Program-made: the position numbers and the translations under genes | Part shown: piece after piece, positions 56,601-64,000 of the stretch | How the letters are laid out: every line of letters starts with the position of its first letter | Numbering within the stretch: the stretch's first letter is position 1 | The notes under the pieces: generated by a model | The model's input: only the letters and a program-made list of their open reading frames with translations | The model's database searches: none | What the model was told of the DNA's origin: nothing | NCBI GenBank assembly: GCA_013396915.1 | Contig: VWZL01004368.1 | Location: 253,066 to 317,065, forward strand | Direction: 5' to 3' | Source: Stercorarius parasiticus | Lineage: Eukaryota; Chordata; Aves; Charadriiformes; Stercorariidae | DNA length: 64,000 nt

Positions 56601-58030
56601 TTTCTGCAGCTAGAAGCTAGGGCCTTTGTAGGTGAAGCCCAGAGTGAAAGTGGAGGTGTGTGACCAAGGGGCTTGAAGCCAGCTCCCAAACTAGACCCCC
56701 AGTCTACCTTTCCTTTCTGAAAATAACTATCCAACTGCAAGACCTGTGAGAGGCTTCAGTTTTACTAATGGAAAATTTAGGCAAAACACTATAAAGTAAA
56801 TGAAGCAATTCCAGTAGAAGCTGGAGCATGCACTGAAATTACTGCCTGGAGCCATAAAAGCTGCAGAGCTAAAGCTACCATGTTACAGTTCATGGGAGGA
56901 AGCACTTATCCACAGGAGGTGGAGAGAAAAAGGAAAGGTCAAGCACTGTAGCAGACATGAAAGGTTTTATGTTTAATTTTCTGTAAAGTTTTTCTTCAAA
57001 ATATGGTTTATGCCAAGTATCTTGTTTCCTGATTCAAGTGGCTATATTTTTTCCCATCAGATTAATTTTAGTTATGCTGGTTTGTCAGGAGGGAAAATCC
57101 AAATCTCCACTTACTTTTGTATGAGGGAAAAGGTGAATTAAAGAAAATGCTTGTTGACTATACAGTTACACCTGTGTGACTGCCATAAAAATTTGCAATA
57201 TGTATGGGAACAGGCACTTGGGTAACACTGAAAAGCCAAAACAGGGGTTATTCTAATTCTAGACATGTCTCCTCATTTTAAAATGAGGTGGGGATTTCTG
57301 CTAATTCTTAGCGTAGAAAGTTTTGTGTTTTGTGTGGTTTTTTGAATGTGTTTTTGTTACATATAAATGAGGTCCACACACTTTTGGTCAGGCTGTTTTA
57401 TGATCTTTTACTAGTGAATAATTTGTTAACTGCAGTACTGCATAAGAAGCTATAGTGGAGTACCTGTATGTCACGTTACAAAAAACAGAGCATGGAGATG
57501 GAACAGGGAGCAGTTTGCCAGCACATGGAGGAAATAAATCTATAATAATTCATAATACTTCACATGCGTAAGATCCAGAACTGGCCAACAGTAATTTGCG
57601 GAGCAGACACCCTACCTGTATTTTCATCCAAGAGAACAAGAAATGAGAAACTGAAGAAGGTGATCAGTTAGAAAAGATGTACTTTATCAAAATGTCTCAA
57701 AAGTGCTGCAAACAAGTCATCAGAGTTCCTGCAGGCTGAGGCTGTGATGCTTTTTTCAGAGCTTTCTCTAGTCATAAAGCATGTCTTGAAACAGTAGTGG
57801 CTTTAGGATGGTGGCTTAGTACTCACACAGAGCTGAAGAAATACGTTTGGCTTCTCATTTGGAGGAATAAGCCCATCTTAAAGTTAGTCTTGACTTCCTG
57901 CATTTCCTGGCTAACTTGTCTATTGAGTGATTAGATGACTACCTCATTTGGTGATTCAGGAAAAAATCTGGAAGGAGATTCTAGTGGTCAGCTCCCATGC
58001 CAGGACCCTTCCACAACTGTTTCCAAAGCA
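50608..58030. other. Gene-poor DNA
   Basis: No exon, RNA gene or clear transposon seen. Minor items are T runs at 52201-52210 and 53095-53120, and a GGGA tetranucleotide run at 54427-54444. A 68-codon - strand frame at 52317-52523 starts only at GTG and has no good acceptor. I see no EXO1-like exon, although EXO1 neighbours LC3C in mammals. Confidence 0.5.
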
Positions 58031-58080
58031 TGCACACGCACACACACACACACACACACACTATATACATATATATATAC
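58031..58080. repeat. Compound (CA)n-(TA)n microsatellite
   Basis: About 14 CA units (58033-58061, one interrupted by CG) pass directly into a TATACATATATATATA run. Likely polymorphic; no other role can be read. Confidence 0.93.
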
Positions 58081-60159
58081 TGCTGAAACACAGCCTCATG
58101 TGGGGAGGGGAAGGGGAATAGCCAAAAGTACACAGTTTCTAAAACAAAGGGAACAAGAGGGAAGAGAGATATGCATGGCAATGGAGTGAGATTCTTGTTA
58201 TTAAAAGTGTCATGAGACTGCGCTTCAAGGTATCTTTCAACATTTCTTATCATGAGGAGGGACAGAGGAAAATGAGGATGAATGGCTGAAAGACAGTTAC
58301 AGGCAAAATCCATCCCAACCTGTGTGTGCAGTAGAAACCACATATCCTGACTACTTGTTGACAATTATTCTCTTGATGCAGCAGTCCTCTGTTTGGGAGC
58401 TAAATCAAATACTTCTTTAGTAAGTAATTACCTCTTAGCTCTCCTTGTACTTATACAGAGGTACAGAAACTGTGTCCTATTCCATCGTTCTACGTAACTA
58501 GAGCCAAAGCTTAAATTGCAGTATTAGGGAAGGTTTGAATAGTTTCTTTGAAAGCACTTTTTGGCAAATGCAAACTGGGAAAGCCACAGCACCAAGCAAT
58601 TAGCCAATTTTATAGATTCACAAAAAATAGTTTTTAGGAATTGAATTTCTTTTCCCATCAGTGGATTTATCTATGAGTACCAGCAGAATTTTAGTGAAGT
58701 AAGAAAGTACTAAATCAAGGTTGCCTTCAGTAAATAGAGGAGCAAACGTACAACATTTCTATGCATCTGCTGTGAAGCTCAGTAGGTTATTGTTGCTAAA
58801 CTCTTTGGAGGATGTTACAGTCAAATTGAAGTTGAGAAAGACAGTCATGCTGCAAACTGAATCTTTTAGGCTGTATGTCTATATTTTCTCATTTTGATGT
58901 AGGGCCTACCCTTCTGGAATCTGTTAACAAACCTTTGGTTTTTGTGAGGTTAATACTATAAGGAGTACAGATAGCAGGGAGAGCACCTATGTTCAGGACG
59001 TTTGAAAATAAAATCCTTTGGACAGGCCAGGACTTTTCTCTACACTTGTTTTTTCTGACCCTTCAGCTAGGCCCATGAGTACTGTTTGTTGTATTTACGT
59101 ATTTGTCAAAGTTAATGGCACAGTGAAGTCTGCAGCACAACCTTAATCAATAACTGTCTGAGATTTTTTGAGCAATGCTAGATTATGCAAACAATAAAAA
59201 TAGGTGCTGCAAAGTTATTCTTGGTCTAGCTCTGGGACACTAGAGGAAATAAATCAGATGATTAACAAAAAAACATGTACAGCAGGCCAGAATTCAAGGC
59301 TCAGACAGATCTCAGTACTTAAAATATGTGTCTTTCCAACTAACAAATCTGGCCCAGTATCTCTTTTACTAATTTTAAACTGAGAATATTTGAACAGTGA
59401 TTCCAAAATTGTAGAAGTGAAGTCGGAACAAATCCTGGTGCTTTGTGGGGTTTGAAGCAAACATGCTAAATCTGTTCAACCTAGCATCTTACATTGTAAT
59501 TGCTACTGCACCTGAATACTTATGTCTACCAATAAAAGAATCAGAGATACAAAAAATCCGCTTAGAATCACACTTAATGATACTTTTATTTATATATATT
59601 TTCTTATTTCTGTTATATTGTTAGGAGTGTTCAGCACCAGTTTTGGCTCCAGAATAAATTGCTGAAGATCTGTTTCATTATTTTGGTTATTAAGCGTGAG
59701 CTAAGCATTTTATAAGGACCTATTATTTTTACAAAATATTGCTAAGAGATGTTTTCTTTGTAACTAACTCTTTGATTACTTTGCACTAGAAGTCATGATT
59801 GCATTGCAAGAGAACACAAAGGAAATCTATACACGCTGGAGATTTTTCTCCTGACTAAAATTTTAATCATCTGTTTGACGTCATGGAACTTTACAAAGGT
59901 TTAATCAAAGTCAGCTCCTGCCTTTTTCTTCTTTATGCTGTTTGCTTCACATCTGTGTCTAATCTCTGGTTAAACAAATCAGAATTTATGGAGTTTACCA
60001 CACAAATTGAGAATTTTCTTCTCTTATCTCCTTTTCTGCATACAAAGTGTGTGCTAATAGAGCTGGTGCTCATCTAACACTCTTATTCCCCATGCCTTCT
60101 AAACAAATAAAGACATAATTCCAAAGGCAAAAAAAATCCATGAAATAGCTAGTCCTGTG
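58081..60159. other. Non-coding DNA
   Basis: Nothing recognisable. Frames of up to 127 codons on the - strand (57981-58364) run through the CA repeat and are artefacts. Confidence 0.5.
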
Positions 60160-60199
60160 TATCTTGTGGGTTTTGCAATAAGAAACATTAAAAATGTTG

Positions 60200-60900
60200 G
60201 CAAAGATTTTACAGGAAGGGTGAAGAGGGTTCTCATCACTGCCTGGGCACTATTCAAGAGGGATAAATGCAGAATACTTCATTTGGACAGGAATAATCAG
60301 CTGCATAAGTACAGGATGGAAAACAACTGGCAGGTAGCATTTCTTCTTAAAAGACTCCATGGGATATACTGAATCACAAGCCAAGCATAAGTCAACGTTA
60401 TCATGCTCTTTTGAAAAAAGCAACCACCACACTAAACCGGAATAAAGCCTGCAAGATGTGTGAAATAAGCCTTCTACTGTACTCAACAATGGTGGTGTGT
60501 TAGCTGAAATATTGTGTGTAGTTTAGGCACTGCACTCCAAGAAGGATATGAACTACCTGAGAATTCAGAGTAATGACAAATATTTAGACTGTGTCCTATG
60601 ACAAAAGATGCAAGAACTGAGATGGTTTAGCCTCAAGAAGAAAAGGATGGAAAAGGGATGTGATATTCCTCACAAACAAAAGGCTCTTTGAAAAGGAAGG
60701 GGAAGAATTTTTTTCTCTCGTTTACATTGACTATTACGAGAGGTAATGGGCTTAAATTGCAGCAAGAAAAAGCTCAAAAAGCTTCCTAATGAAAAAGGTG
60801 GTGAAATGCTGTGATGACTTGCCTGGAAAGTTGTGGACTGTCCATGTCTGGAAGATGAGTCTAAATTAATCCTGCCATGTTGCAAGGGGAAAATTTCTGG
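60200..60900 (+). mobile_element. Decayed old CR1 LINE, ORF2 3' part
   Basis: The translation from about 60257 holds DKCRILHLDRNNQLHKYRME, matching the CR1 motif that normally reads like DKCKVLHLGRNNP followed by a short tyrosine-rich stretch. Further on, blocks resembling the CR1 'animals of both ends' follow in order: a VRP-like region near 60500, GLFSLKK-like sequence near 60630, and a GNGLKLQ-like stretch near 60745-60765. Stops and frameshifts break every frame. The divergence is much greater than in the copy at 45 kb, so the insertion is old. Confidence 0.75.
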
Positions 60901-63149
60901 AGGGCCTTTCCTAGTCCTTGTTTCCTTCAATTCTATGTTTTCTATTAAAACATCTTTGTTCCTTAGACATGGAAACATTTTTCTTGATAGTGAAAGTTCT
61001 AGATTATACTGCTGAACTGCACATGCTTGCATAATCACAATGAAGGGCATGCAAAACTAGGGAGGGCATATGGGATCTTACTGTTTTTTTCTCTGAAGAA
61101 AAAGATAAGCTCAACAGATCGCTGCAGCACAAGGGAAGATTTGTTCCAGGAAAGCTCCTTGAATACTGACAGTCATCAATCAAGCCCCACCATACTGAGA
61201 CTTCAATGTTGGGGACAGAGGGGCTTAGCTGCTCTATCCCCACTGCTTCTCCCTTCCTGCCTCTGTTATGCTTTCTGTTTCACTGGCACTACCACGTGCA
61301 GCTATACTATATTTCTCATTTGCAACAGTGCCCCAATCAAGGTTGCCGCTCAAATACTTCTGCATGTGTGCATGAGTGGAGCAAACATTGAGAGGGGTGC
61401 CTGAGAAAAGGTTTGTGACACCATGAACTCAACTCCTACTGTCATGTCCAGTGCCTCTATGCCAAACTGACAAAACATCTTTAAAACAGAACGTTAATGC
61501 CAATGTGCCACAGCTTGCTTACATATTACAAAGGGGCTTTCTAGACCCTGCCCACCTCCCCGTACTGTGCTTCATCTGAAATATGGAACCTGTCTATCTA
61601 GATTCTAAAAATATTTAGAAAGAAACACAAAAGCACCACTGCAATCAGAGTAACAATAGCTGAGATGTACCAGACTGTTAATATTTTACAGGGCAACAGA
61701 CAGGGAGTGAATTCATGACCAGTGCAGATTATTTAAGTTGCTTTCAGCAGTTCCATCAAAAAAATCAACCTCTTCCACTGTATCCCCAGCTCTCCACAAC
61801 TCCCTGTCTGGTCTCTGGTTCAGTATCTGCCTAATACCTCGACTACATTATATATCGTAATATTTTTTCCCCCATTTTCGATTTCTATTTCTAAGAGGAA
61901 TTTCGTCTTCTGTTACTAGTCATAAAGTAGAGACACTGTGGGTCAGGTTTTATTGCCATGTGTGTTTGCCTGTGCGTGCATCTCTAAGATGCCTAAAATC
62001 TCTTTACAATCACTAGGCTGAATACACACGTTAACCAAAATAATTTTTTCTTTACCTGTCACCTACTTACCACACACAGAAGACATACAGGCCACCTTAT
62101 TTTCATGCAGTTTTATAGATCTGCTTTCAAAAAGTTTATACTGATGCAAGTGCATGAGCGTGGTTTCAAAACAGCATGAGGTGCTACTATTACTGCTAAA
62201 GCATTAATGCTTGAAACTAACCTGACAAACTCCAGGTCCATGATCCAGCTGTCCCATGGGGTCAGCAGAGCCCCTACAACTGGGGAAATATCTTTGATCA
62301 CTTGGCCACTCATGCAAATGAATCCTACGATTAAGGCAAGTATTATATCCCTATTGAAGACATAAAGTTGAAGAATGAAGTTATGATATGACTTTCCAAG
62401 AGTCAAACGGCAATTACCATTGCTAGACCATAAAAGAGTCATTGTTGATATCACTTATGACACTTGAAAACTCAGAAAGGACTAACTGAAAGCTAATATT
62501 GTGACAGTATTTTGAAAGAGTAAATGAATTAGCAAAGGTAAACACACACCTTCCAGCCTGACATCAGTAACGGTAGGGCATATCAAGGACTTGATTAACT
62601 GAGAGTTTACAAGGACATGAATATTGATGCTAACATGTGCTTACTGAAAATATATCTTATCTATCAGAATATTCAATAAGATTATAGTTTAGGATTAAAA
62701 AGGTATTGGTATTAACATGTTAAGCCTTCCACTTAATCTGTCAGATGTCTGCCTTGGTATTACATAGCATTTTGAATAAAGGAGCTAGAAAAATGTAGTA
62801 GCTTCTAAGCAGATCTCAAAAAACTCTTGAAAATTGGGAAATCATCACCAAGTAATTGTACTTCTAATTCCGTTCTGTATAGCCATGTTTCTAGGCCTAT
62901 GCTATTTTTAGCACAGCATTTTAACCAATAATCTAGAAGGAAAACAAATCAATCTTCCCCACCATAAATTTATCACCGATAAAGCCTGCAGATGTCTCAA
63001 AGAACAGTGATAAGAAGTGAAGGGCAGGTCATGGCTACTGGGTGATGTGAAGGTGAGCACATACAGTGGTAACAGAACAGCCACATATAAAGTCCGATAA
63101 GAGCTATAATTACAGGAGATGATACCGGGCCTTGCCTTGTAGAAGAACA
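60901..63149. other. Non-coding DNA
   Basis: No gene or repeat recognised. A possible - strand exon at 62222-62324 is noted in the findings but is weak. Confidence 0.5.
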
Positions 63150-63159
63150 TGAGAATAAT

Positions 63160-63700
63160 CATACTATGGTAGCCACCATGTGTTGCCAATCATCAAAAAA
63201 GGCTAATACAATCCTTGGACATGTGTACAGGAAAAATAATTTTAATCTTACTTCTGCACCTGGCGCTGGAATGACTGCTGCTACATCCAGTCTAATGTGT
63301 ACAATTCAGGATTGGTATCGCAACTTGGAGAAAGTTCAGAGAATTGCCAAGAGAATGATTCAATTGTTGGAAAAAAACAGAAAACCACAACATAAAGAGA
63401 GAGATTCCAGGAACTCGATTTATTTACCTTACCTAGGAATGGATAATAGATGGCTAAACTACTCTTTTTAAATCCTTAATAACTTAGGCAAGGTTCTTCA
63501 GTCCAGTAGATAAACGTATGACAAGGTACAGTATGTCGGCATTGGAACTAAATGAAGCAAAACTATACACAGCGAGATTTGTTTGTTTGGCGAAGATAAT
63601 GAACACAGAAACAATCTATTAAAAGCAGCAGTGGATCTTCTCTCTCCAGGAATTTTTATATCAAGATTGGAAGTTTTTTGAAAAGTGATCTTTTGTTTAG
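63160..63700 (+). mobile_element. Ancient amniote-type CR1 LINE remnant
   Basis: AAAAAGGCTAATACAATCCTTGG (read as KKANTILG) matches the CR1 KKA-N-ILG motif. It is followed after a gap by LEKVQRIAKRMI, matching the LE-VQRRA-KMI motif, then a decayed stretch resembling ERYNMRQLELNEAKL (63510-63570), and ATATCAAGATTGGAAGTTTTT near 63658, matching the old CR1 'KSRLDVFL' end. The order and spacing of these blocks agree with old CR1 families shared by turtles, crocodilians and birds. All frames are broken. Confidence 0.75.
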
Positions 63701-64000
63701 TCAGTGTTATCGAAGTGTTACAGCTGTTCTACAGTAAGATAACAGGACCGCTGAAGACCTTGTGTTACGTTTACATCTATGTGAATACTAGCAAGAAGAA
63801 AGTGGAAATAGGAGATGGAAGAGGGGAGAAAAAAATGGGAGAATGCAGATAAATACAGTGTTTTATTGCATTTATTTAGATTCTTGAATTGCTTGTTTTG
63901 ATAAAGATCTCTCTATCCACTGCAGTTTTAATAGTATCTTTCACTCCCTTTCTTGAGCCAACACGCAACATTATTATAAACTGTCAAAGAGCAGAAAGGG
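63701..64000. other. Non-coding DNA at the window edge
   Basis: AT-rich; it may include the diverged 3' tail of the adjacent CR1 up to about 63760. Nothing else seen. Confidence 0.5.

Noticed and set aside
57981..58364. 127-codon - strand frame
   Set aside because: It includes the CA repeat translated as a Val-Cys run, an artefact of the microsatellite.

Overview
The window looks like bird nuclear DNA. CR1 LINE copies of several ages, two solo LTRs of the endogenous retrovirus type common in birds, short introns and a CpG-island promoter all fit. The LTR family suggests a neognath, probably a neoavian, but I cannot name the species.

One gene is identified with near certainty: MAP1LC3C (47939-49587, + strand). 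It has four coding exons with clean splice junctions, a CpG-island promoter and a poly(A) signal, and encodes a 142-residue ubiquitin-like autophagy protein. A second gene is supported by sequence structure alone. It has an open exon at about 24157-25256, a consensus donor, a 720-bp intron, a good acceptor and a terminal exon at 25977-26252, together giving at least 450 residues of a protein I do not recognise. A third promoter lies in the CpG island at about 5960-6420. A splice donor on its - strand suggests a gene running leftward out of the window.

Layout: 1-5.9 kb is single-copy AT-rich DNA, possibly introns of the leftward gene. 5.96-6.42 kb is the CpG island. 6.5-18.2 kb is non-coding, with solo LTRs at 10.2 and 16.0 kb. 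18.2-19.45 kb is a GC-rich block of unknown nature with a perfect splice donor. 24.1-26.5 kb is the unrecognised gene. 26.6-47.6 kb is gene-poor with a few repeats. 47.7-49.9 kb is MAP1LC3C. 49.9-64 kb is gene-poor, with a CR1 fragment, a CA repeat and two decayed, probably very old CR1 copies at 60.2 and 63.2 kb.

Nothing suggests an operon-like system, CRISPR array, integron or other prokaryotic feature. Most open frames are chance frames. The best candidates for something new are the unrecognised two-exon gene, the GC-rich block upstream of it, and the long C-terminal tail of LC3C.
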